Positions 1 through 5,631 of a stretch of DNA of 6,770 bases are shown one piece after another; within the stretch, counting starts at the first letter, position 1, and every line of letters begins with the position of its first letter. Location of the stretch: contig DSDE01000474.1 in assembly GCA_011049095.1 (NCBI GenBank), positions 1-6,770 on the forward strand. Reading direction: 5' to 3'. Source of the DNA: Fidelibacterota bacterium. GTDB taxonomy: Bacteria > Fidelibacterota > Fidelibacteria > Fidelibacterales > DSDE01. Position numbers and translations under genes: made by a program. The notes beneath the pieces were generated by a model. That model did not search any database. It saw nothing but the letters and a program-made list of their open reading frames with translations, and was not told the origin of the DNA.

Positions 1-1554
1 ATCAATCGGGCTATATTTGATACTGCCGACAGCAATTTGAAGGTTCCTTCGGGAATTCAGCCCCATCTCAGCTACCAGAGTGATGTGAATCTTGCCTTAA
101 AAGAGATACGGGGAATAGTCAAGCCACAAACATTAATATCTGTAGAAGATGGCAGCTCCCTGCCCACAGATAACCGTACAAAAATCATCGAAGGCTCTCT
201 TTCCTTTTCAGATCCTGATACAAACCACATGAAAATCTCCGTCGAAAACCGCTTTCCCTTCAATATTGCCATGAATTTAATATTTCATAATATATATACA
301 CCCGAGGGCAGTGAACTTTTTATTGATACCAATCTGGTAAAAAATCAAACGACCTATCTGCCTCTTGATCTATCAGGACACCATATCCGCAGCCAAAACA
401 GAGGTGAACTTTTATCAAAAATGGAGTACACTGTAGAAATAGGAATTGCTGCTGGAAATGATACCTCGGTTTTTCCCATAGGGAGTGGCGAACTAGGAAA
501 GTTCACCGGTGATATTATTCTCAATGATATGCAATTTGATAGTTTGGAAGGCATTTTTGAGCTTATGATGCCCGTGCCGCCCACCGCTTTTGAAATTCCC
601 CAGGGAATCGCCGGCATTGGCATAGCGGAGCCACAAATGACGTTGAGCGTTTCCAATGAAATTAACCTCAATCTTAATCTGGGACTGGTGCTCACCGGAC
701 AAAAGGATGAAAAGACGCTGCAGATGGCTGTTTATCCGCGGCTGGCTACCCCCGCATCGGGGAATGACAACGCCATCACAGAAATTGTCCTAGACCATCA
801 GGGTATGCGTGTCTCATGGGACGGCATTTTCCAGCCTGAGCAAACTTACGGCGAATATCCCAATATTGTGGACCTAATCAATATGGGTCCAGACAGCTTT
901 CTGGTAGAACCCACCGCTGCGGTGCAGGGTCAGGGAAAACTGGTGGCGGGGAAAAAGATAAGCGGCCGCTACGAACTAATGGCCCTATTCAAACTGATGC
1001 CCGACACCCAGGTTTTTATTCCTCTTGTAAACAATCCACTGGCGCCATGGGACAGTTCAACTGCGGCGAGCATCAGAGAAACTGCTGTTCAAGGTCTGCT
1101 GAATGCCACCATCTACAGCCGCTTTCCTCTCGCCGGCAGACTGAGCCTGCTCTTTTCAGACTCAGTTATTTTTCCGGAAAACCGTAATATAAATACCCTG
1201 GCAGAGGCCGGAGTAGATACTATTATCAATGATACGCTCTATTTTTCAGACGGCTCTTATAGCTGGGTAGATACCCTTTTTCGCATTTTTCTGCCCACGC
1301 CGGAAATTGATAACAGTACTAGCGCTATAAGTAAACTTTGTGACACCAGCTTTATTTCTGTCATTAGCTATGACGTTATTGAAAGATTAAGTGAAAACAA
1401 AACACATTATATCATTCCAAAAATAACACTCTTTGGCAGCAATCAGACCGTTTGGATACGCAGCAGCGACTATGTGCACATTCAGGCTTTTATTGGATTC
1501 ACCCTGCGCAGCGAAGGTATTTTTGGCAATGACAGCAGTGAGACCAATCCATGA
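1..1554 (+). CDS. Uncharacterised beta-rich protein, probably exported (5'-truncated by the window)
   Basis: I do not recognise the family. The frame is open from base 1, giving 517 visible residues. A TTG at 37 has no ribosome binding site before it and reads as an ordinary internal codon, so the true start and any signal peptide lie upstream of the window. The visible part alternates short polar and hydrophobic stretches, rich in Asn, Gly, Pro, Ser and Thr, with a single cysteine (codon 1339-1341) and no obvious membrane helix. This suits a beta-sandwich or beta-solenoid protein of the cell envelope. The stop overlaps the start of the outer-membrane barrel gene (ATGA at 1551-1554), so the two are probably translationally coupled and may act together at the outer membrane or cell surface. 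The location and partnership are inferred from composition and context. The reading frame itself is certain. Confidence 0.85.
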   Translation: MNRAIFDTADSNLKVPSGIQPHLSYQSDVNLALKEIRGIVKPQTLISVEDGSSLPTDNRTKIIEGSLSFSDPDTNHMKISVENRFPFNIAMNLIFHNIYTPEGSELFIDTNLVKNQTTYLPLDLSGHHIRSQNRGELLSKMEYTVEIGIAAGNDTSVFPIGSGELGKFTGDIILNDMQFDSLEGIFELMMPVPPTAFEIPQGIAGIGIAEPQMTLSVSNEINLNLNLGLVLTGQKDEKTLQMAVYPRLATPASGNDNAITEIVLDHQGMRVSWDGIFQPEQTYGEYPNIVDLINMGPDSFLVEPTAAVQGQGKLVAGKKISGRYELMALFKLMPDTQVFIPLVNNPLAPWDSSTAASIRETAVQGLLNATIYSRFPLAGRLSLLFSDSVIFPENRNINTLAEAGVDTIINDTLYFSDGSYSWVDTLFRIFLPTPEIDNSTSAISKLCDTSFISVISYDVIERLSENKTHYIIPKITLFGSNQTVWIRSSDYVHIQAFIGFTLRSEGIFGNDSSETNP

Positions 1555-2912
1555 TTCGGTACATATTCACACTGCTAATTATATCATCTGCACTTCTACA
1601 TTCACAAACCGGCAGAGATCCCAGAGCGGTGGGGCTGGCCGGAGCTTACACTACCGTCTCTCGAAATTATCAAGCCGTAGGCTGGAATCCGGCCAATCTA
1701 TACTGGAACGATGACGCCCGAATCAAAGTGAACCTCGGCGCTTTACGTTTTCGACTTTCAAATTCCGCTTTTTCTCTCAGTGATCTTAACCGCTACAATG
1801 ATGCAGACTTGGAAGAGATCAATCCCTACACAAATCGCCCAATCAAAGATGAGTTTTTGGAACTCTTTGGCGAAAAAGGCTGGAATTTTTACAGCGGAAT
1901 CAGTTTTTTAACGCCTCTGGTAAGCATATCCCGTGATAATCAAGCTTATACTGCGGATATGCAATTTATTAGCAGCGCAACGCTGCCCCGGGCTTTTGTC
2001 GATATCCTCTTTAATGAAAATCAAGTAAATATCAATTATGATTTGACACTCCAACTGGAAATGATCGGACTCATCAAACACAGTTTTGCAATGGCGCTGC
2101 CCGTGGACGCAGGCGCTTTTGGCCTGTCTATTAACTATTTACAAGGTATTTACTATTTGGGAATGGACCCGGACTCTTCAAGAACTTTTTTCCGCACCGA
2201 CACCGCCACAGTCAGCGCTGCCGGTGAATATCTCTTTCGGCAGACCTATGGTGGAAACGGAGTGGGCCTTGATATCGGGTTCAGCTCCAAGCCTGTTGGC
2301 GGCTGGCAATTCAGTATCGCGCTCAACAATCTATTCTCCAATATTGAATGGAATAAACCCACCTATACATATCACAATATCATTCGTGGCGCCGGATTTG
2401 ACGTCAAAAGAGCTGAGTATACTAAATATTGGTATCGAATTGATGATTTGGGACCAGAAACACTCATACCTATAGCCAGTGATACAACAAAACGAACAAC
2501 GAACGATATTTTTATCCGCGGCAAAGTGGAAATCTTACCAGAAAGTTCCCCATTTAAAGTAAAATATCCCACGCTATTCAGAGCCGGCCTATCAAAAAAA
2601 CTCAATGAAGAGGTGACTTTCATTGCTGATATTAGCACTGGGTTTGAGGACCGCTTCTTTGCCAAAGCCAACTGGTTATTTGCCACAGCCGTGGAAATTG
2701 TCCGCTCACCTCGATTTCCTGTTCGGGTGGGCATCGCCTATGGCGGGCCAGATTACCGGCAAATGAGCTTTGGATTTGGCCTGCATTGGGGAATTTTTGC
2801 CTTTGATTATGGAATGGCTTTTCATGATGGTTTTAAGATGAATACAGCTAAAGGTATAGAGGTGGCATTGGGCCTCCAATTGAAATTAAGCAGAATCAGA
2901 AAGGAGATTTGA
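1551..2912 (+). CDS. Outer-membrane beta-barrel protein, DUF5723/PorV-like
   Basis: The 453-residue product starts with a short basic end and a hydrophobic core (about residues 1-18, ending near ALLHS), a typical Sec signal peptide. The mature N-terminus carries GRDPRAVGLAGAYT followed by NYQAVGWNPANL (residues 21-50). This glycine-rich 'G.r..glgGA.ta......v.wNPA.L' block is seen in PorV/PorQ, FadL-like and DUF5723 outer-membrane proteins. The remainder alternates aromatic and polar residues as in barrel strands, ending with a Gly/Leu-rich strand (VALGLQLKL) before a short basic tail. No enzymatic motif is visible, so a porin, transport or secretion-accessory role is possible but unproven. 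ATG at 1551 is chosen because it is followed directly by the signal peptide. It lacks a clear Shine-Dalgarno sequence and overlaps the previous stop, implying coupled translation. The barrel call is firm; DUF5723 membership is tentative. Confidence 0.8.
   Translation: MIRYIFTLLIISSALLHSQTGRDPRAVGLAGAYTTVSRNYQAVGWNPANLYWNDDARIKVNLGALRFRLSNSAFSLSDLNRYNDADLEEINPYTNRPIKDEFLELFGEKGWNFYSGISFLTPLVSISRDNQAYTADMQFISSATLPRAFVDILFNENQVNINYDLTLQLEMIGLIKHSFAMALPVDAGAFGLSINYLQGIYYLGMDPDSSRTFFRTDTATVSAAGEYLFRQTYGGNGVGLDIGFSSKPVGGWQFSIALNNLFSNIEWNKPTYTYHNIIRGAGFDVKRAEYTKYWYRIDDLGPETLIPIASDTTKRTTNDIFIRGKVEILPESSPFKVKYPTLFRAGLSKKLNEEVTFIADISTGFEDRFFAKANWLFATAVEIVRSPRFPVRVGIAYGGPDYRQMSFGFGLHWGIFAFDYGMAFHDGFKMNTAKGIEVALGLQLKLSRIRKEI
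2901..2906 (+). promoter_or_regulatory. Shine-Dalgarno site of the aminotransferase gene
   Basis: AAGGAG lies 7 bases before the ATG at 2914 and inside the last codons of the preceding gene. It fixes the start and indicates independent initiation on a shared mRNA, in contrast to the preceding gene, which has no clear site. Confidence 0.8.
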
Positions 2913-2913
2913 A

Positions 2914-4242
2914 ATGACTGTGAAAATTTACGGCTATGGTGATGAGCTGACCATTAACGGAGTAAGGATCGGCGATTTAAGCCCATCAGACCATGAAAAT
3001 ATTGAGAAACAGCGCGGCGGACGAAATTACGCACCGCTTGAAGATGTGATTGTCAGCCATGTCCAAGACTCCTCCACACTTATCGCCCGCTTTCCAGACC
3101 CCGATGATATCAAGAAATATATCGAAAAAGAACTCCTTGATGGACTTTGCTGCTATTCGGCAGTAAACCAGGGACAACTAAATAAAATCGTTGTTGATGC
3201 TGTGGTTCACCACTTGACAAAAGAAAAAATTGCCACTGTCCCCCGCTCCATCCGCCATAAATATATGAGTGCTTTTCTCCTTGCCGTTACCGAGCTCACC
3301 GGTATGGACAGGGTCGTGCCCAAAGTTGCCGGGGTAGAGGCGCCGGAGCTGATGTTTAAACTCTCCCGCCGATGGGGCTATTTTAAAAAAGGTATTCCGG
3401 CCAATGAAGCACTAGTTGTTGTGGCAAAGGAAAATTTTCACGGTCGCTCTATGTTTGCTGTATCAGCAAGCACCGACGAGGGGTCTCGAGAAGGTTTTGG
3501 CCCATTTTTGCCTAATATTGAGAAGGTTCCATTTAACGATATATCTGCTTTAGAGGATCTATTCTCGGTAAAAGGAGACAAAATTGCCAGTTTTATCGTT
3601 GAGCCTATTCAGGGAGAAGCCGGTGTCATTGTCCCCAGCGATGATTATCATCCCAATGTTGCACAGCTCTGCAAAAAACACAATATTCTCTATTGCGTCG
3701 ATGAAGTGCAAACTGGATTTGGCCGGACCGGGGCAATGTTTGCACACCAGCTTTACAATGTGAAGCCCGATTTGATGGCTTGTGGAAAAGCCGCTGGCGC
3801 TGGAATCGTACCCGTCTCTTTTGTAGCCGGCAGCGATGATGTGATCAGTGTGCTCACACCCGGCAGCGAAGGGTCAACTTTTGGCGGATATCCTTTAGGC
3901 GCTGTCACCGCCGTTTATGCCATCAAAGCATTGGTAGATATGAACTTAGCAGCCCAGGCTAAAGAAATGGGGCAAAGACTTATGAGACATTATGAAGCCA
4001 TTCGCAGTGAATTTCCCGATAAGATTAAGGAAGCTCGCGGCAGAGGATTACTCACCGCTTTTGAGATGCACGACCAGCCACACCTTGATGGACACAGAGT
4101 TTCTGTAGAATTGCTGAAACGTGGCGTCTATGCCAAAGAGACCCACCACTCAACAGTGCGGGTTGCCCCAGCGCTCACCATCACAGCCCAACAGATTGAC
4201 TACTTGGCTGAAAAAATCCGGGAAGTCATTGGCAGTCTCTGA
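2914..4242 (+). CDS. Class III PLP aminotransferase, ornithine aminotransferase-like (RocD/OAT type)
   Basis: The 442-residue cytoplasmic enzyme, normal length for the family, probably moves the delta-amino group of ornithine to 2-oxoglutarate, giving glutamate semialdehyde and glutamate. From about residue 130 it aligns almost without gaps to my memory of human OAT. K292 is the Schiff-base lysine (GKAAGAG), D263 pairs with the PLP ring nitrogen (VDEVQTGFGRTG), E230/E235 lie in EPIQGEAG, T322 binds phosphate (GSTFGG) and R178 matches the carboxylate-binding arginine (FHGRS). Y39 (NYAPL), Y81 (CYSAVNQG) and R416 match OAT Tyr55, Tyr85 and Arg413. Departures: NQG is followed by QLNK rather than HCHP, KVAGVEA replaces the usual MNTGVEA, SEGSTFGGYP replaces EHGSTYGGNP, and the first 120 residues are divergent. 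It follows the barrel gene by one base. Activity on another omega-amino acid such as lysine or 4-aminobutyrate cannot be excluded. Confidence 0.85.
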   Translation: MTVKIYGYGDELTINGVRIGDLSPSDHENIEKQRGGRNYAPLEDVIVSHVQDSSTLIARFPDPDDIKKYIEKELLDGLCCYSAVNQGQLNKIVVDAVVHHLTKEKIATVPRSIRHKYMSAFLLAVTELTGMDRVVPKVAGVEAPELMFKLSRRWGYFKKGIPANEALVVVAKENFHGRSMFAVSASTDEGSREGFGPFLPNIEKVPFNDISALEDLFSVKGDKIASFIVEPIQGEAGVIVPSDDYHPNVAQLCKKHNILYCVDEVQTGFGRTGAMFAHQLYNVKPDLMACGKAAGAGIVPVSFVAGSDDVISVLTPGSEGSTFGGYPLGAVTAVYAIKALVDMNLAAQAKEMGQRLMRHYEAIRSEFPDKIKEARGRGLLTAFEMHDQPHLDGHRVSVELLKRGVYAKETHHSTVRVAPALTITAQQIDYLAEKIREVIGSL

Positions 4243-4256
4243 TATTTTATTTCTAG

Positions 4257-4302
4257 CCATAAACAAAAAGCCGCCTGTATCCAGGCGGCTTTTTGTTTAT
4301 GG
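4257..4302. terminator. Bidirectional Rho-independent terminator
   Basis: A perfect 21-bp inverted repeat (arms 4257-4277 and 4282-4302) encloses a 4-base loop. The GC-rich core GCCGCCTG/CAGGCGGC is flanked by AAAAA on the left and TTTTT on the right. RNA from either strand therefore forms a strong stem followed by a U run. It lies 14 bases after the aminotransferase stop and 21 bases beyond the stop of the converging acetyltransferase-like gene, as expected for a terminator shared by convergent transcripts. Confidence 0.93.
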
Positions 4303-4323
4303 GTATTTGCTATTTCCCTAAAT

Positions 4324-4896
4324 CTAGATCAGAGTAATTCTGAAATAATCAAAAGTATTCTTACTGTTTTGCCAGTTTTCAAATTTTTTGATGATATCTG
4401 GTGTTTTATCAAAAAGAATATCTATACTGCTCCGCTTATGGCCGGTGATATATCTATAACTCTGTTTCTTAATCCAGCTCATATAGAGCTTGAGAATAGT
4501 CTGTGTAATATTTGGCTTGCGGTGCTGGGGATGAACAATAAATAGTGAGGTATAAACTGTGTTTTCTGCGCCCCAATTTATGTCATATTTCACCCAACTC
4601 TCCTTATTAAATTGCTCAAGAGGCACGCCTATGATAGCTGCAACCGGCTTGCCCTGATAGCGGCTGATAAAGGGAAAAGTTCGGGGATAATTAAAATGTT
4701 TACGGAAATTACCTGGTTCAATAATCACTGGATTTCCAAATTCGCTCACAGAATTTCGACTGATTTCCATCAGATATTGGCTATCAAGGTCGGTGAGGTT
4801 TCTGATAAGCTCAACTTGTAAACCATCACCGCCAATTCCAAGAATCTCCGAATCGGGTAAACGCTCATTCTCAAATAAATTGCCATGGCTGCTCAT
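4324..4896 (-). CDS. GNAT-like N-acetyltransferase domain protein
   Basis: This 190-residue protein resembles GCN5-related acetyltransferases, which move an acetyl group from acetyl-CoA to an amine. Expected order of elements: a helical region with LTDLDSQYLMEIS (residues 34-46), a strand-turn-strand with FISRYQGKPVAAIIGVPLEQF (76-96), the beta4/helix alpha3 region TVYTSLFIVHPQHRKPNI leading into a long helix (113-142), and a further strand SYRYITGHKR (146-155). The acetyl-CoA pyrophosphate loop, usually Q/RxxGxG/A, reads QHRKPNI here and lacks the glycines, so catalysis or cofactor binding may be altered. The substrate is unknown. The start is the only reasonable one: an in-frame TAG lies four codons upstream. 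There is no Shine-Dalgarno sequence, and a candidate promoter ends only 6 bases before the ATG. The protein converges on the aminotransferase gene and lies 60 bp downstream of the J-domain gene. The GNAT call rests on pattern resemblance only. Confidence 0.6.
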   Translation of the reverse strand: MSSHGNLFENERLPDSEILGIGGDGLQVELIRNLTDLDSQYLMEISRNSVSEFGNPVIIEPGNFRKHFNYPRTFPFISRYQGKPVAAIIGVPLEQFNKESWVKYDINWGAENTVYTSLFIVHPQHRKPNITQTILKLYMSWIKKQSYRYITGHKRSSIDILFDKTPDIIKKFENWQNSKNTFDYFRITLI

Positions 4897-4902
4897 TGCC
4901 GT

Positions 4903-4931
4903 AATCTAATCAATTTTACAGCGATTGTAAA
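4903..4931 (-). promoter_or_regulatory. Candidate sigma70-type promoter of the GNAT-like gene
   Basis: Read on the minus strand, TTTACA (4926-4931) and TAGATT (4903-4908) are separated by 17 bases. This is five of six and four of six matches to the sigma70 consensus. The -10 hexamer ends 6 bases before the ATG, so transcription would begin at or next to the start codon, which fits the missing Shine-Dalgarno sequence. The -35 hexamer lies in one arm of the palindrome at 4913-4933. The region is AT-rich and chance matches are common. Confidence 0.35.
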
Positions 4932-4933
4932 AT
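4913..4933. repeat. Short palindrome between the J-domain and GNAT-like genes
   Basis: ATTTTACA (4913-4920) and TGTAAAAT (4926-4933) form a perfect 8-bp inverted repeat around 5 bases. It covers the -35 hexamer of the candidate promoter, so it could be a repressor operator. It is too AT-rich and lacks a following U run, so it is a poor terminator. Confidence 0.45.
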
Positions 4934-4956
4934 GGGCAATTATTATTTATAAAGAT

Positions 4957-5397
4957 TTATTCATAACCAAACTGGGCGATTTTTTGGTCATAGCGGTCAC
5001 GTTTCTGCTCATTACAAAGAATTGTATTAGCATAATAAATAAGTCGAAAGTGGGCTGAGGCATCCTGGGTTGGATTGTAGTCTGGATGATATTGAAAGGC
5101 CAGGCTGCGAAAAGAGCGTTTTATATCTGGCAAGGGCGTATTGAGCGGCACATTGAGAATATCATACAACGTCATCATTTTGCGGCCAATAGTCAGCAGC
5201 TTCTCATTATAGCGCTGCCGTAGTTCCTTCTCAGACAAGATAAAATAGGCATAATAAATAAGCCGGAACATATCAGCAGCATTTTCCGCTGGATTTATAT
5301 CGGGATGATACTTCAATGACTGTCTGCGAAATGCCTTTTTCACCTCTTCAGCGCTGGCCTTATGAGAAATCCCAAGCACTTCATAAAGCGTCTTCAT
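4957..5397 (-). CDS. Tandem J-domain protein (DnaJ-like, two J-domains only)
   Basis: The 146-residue protein consists of two complete J-domains and nothing else. J-domains stimulate the ATPase of Hsp70 (DnaK) through the HPD tripeptide. Domain 1 has helix I TLYEVLGI, helix II EEVKKAFRRQSLKY, HPD at 31-33 and helix III FRLIYYAYFIL. Domain 2 has TLYDILNV, DIKRSFRSLAFQY, HPD at 104-106 and FRLIYYANTIL. Each ends with the usual helix IV (RQRYNEKL, RDRYDQKI). The two halves align at a fixed offset of 73 residues with no gap and 29 of 73 positions identical, so the gene arose by head-to-tail duplication. No Gly/Phe linker, zinc-finger, client-binding domain or membrane segment is present. AGAGG (5402-5406) lies 4 bases before the ATG. 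It is followed by the GNAT-like gene on the same strand. The partner Hsp70 is not in the window. Confidence 0.9.
   Translation of the reverse strand: MKTLYEVLGISHKASAEEVKKAFRRQSLKYHPDINPAENAADMFRLIYYAYFILSEKELRQRYNEKLLTIGRKMMTLYDILNVPLNTPLPDIKRSFRSLAFQYHPDYNPTQDASAHFRLIYYANTILCNEQKRDRYDQKIAQFGYE
4957..5397 (-). repeat. Internal 219-bp tandem duplication within the J-domain gene
   Basis: The two J-domain halves repeat at a DNA offset of exactly 219 bp. The clearest identical block is CATAATAAATAAG at 5031-5043 and 5250-5262 (plus strand), encoding LIYYA on the minus strand. Most of the remaining sequence has diverged, so the duplication is old, or two related genes fused. Confidence 0.75.
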
Positions 5398-5421
5398 TTT
5401 GCCTCTTTCGATTCACACAGT

Positions 5422-5451
5422 ATTTTAAAAATATTTTATGGCAAAGTTCAA
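5422..5451 (-). promoter_or_regulatory. Candidate sigma70-type promoter of the J-domain gene
   Basis: On the minus strand TTGAAC (5446-5451) and TAAAAT (5422-5427) are 18 bases apart, close to the sigma70 consensus. Transcription would start near 5415, leaving a leader of under 20 bases that contains the AGAGG ribosome binding site. The surrounding DNA is very AT-rich, so this is only a candidate. Confidence 0.35.
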
Positions 5452-5616
5452 CTAAAATCTCAATTCTACGTAAAAAAAGTAAGATTATTTTATCTTAAAA
5501 ATCAGTTAAATCAAAAATGAAATCATTTCTATTCACATCTGTCCAAAATAAAAAAATAATGATAGCAGAAGCGGCTAAGGTTATTCCTTTGTATCTTATT
5601 GTGTAAAAAAAAAGAG

Positions 5617-5623
5617 AAAGGAG
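5617..5623 (+). promoter_or_regulatory. Shine-Dalgarno site of the transposase
   Basis: AAAGGAG lies 8 bases before the GTG at 5632. It decides the start of the transposase, because there is no ATG near the beginning of the conserved N-terminal region. Confidence 0.75.
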
Positions 5624-5631
5624 CCTCAGCC

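Larger units (their letters stand above)
5398..5631. other. AT-rich intergenic region between J-domain gene and insertion sequence
   Basis: This stretch separates the divergently oriented J-domain and transposase genes. It contains the candidate J-gene promoter, a weak inverted repeat TAAGAT/ATCTTA (5480-5485 and 5492-5497), a run of nine A (5605-5613) and the transposase ribosome binding site. The left boundary of the insertion sequence must lie in here, but it cannot be fixed because the right end, needed to match terminal inverted repeats, is outside the window. No small gene is supported. Confidence 0.6.

Noticed and set aside
37..39. TTG as the start of the first gene
   Set aside because: The frame is open to base 1, there is no ribosome binding site, and the protein would lack a signal peptide. 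It is more likely an internal codon of a gene cut by the window.
1433..1714. Plus-strand frame of 93 codons across the junction of the first two genes
   Set aside because: It overlaps both real genes in another frame, has a composition unlike a real protein, and would cover the start and signal peptide of the barrel gene.
5173..5178. Internal ATG pair in the J-domain gene as a start for a separate single-J protein
   Set aside because: Met74-Met75 begin the second repeat, but no Shine-Dalgarno sequence precedes them and the frame runs on from the first half, so one two-domain protein is the simpler reading.
5480..5497. TAAGAT/ATCTTA inverted repeat as an operator or terminator
   Set aside because: Only 6 bp in very AT-rich DNA, with no GC core. 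Such repeats are expected by chance.
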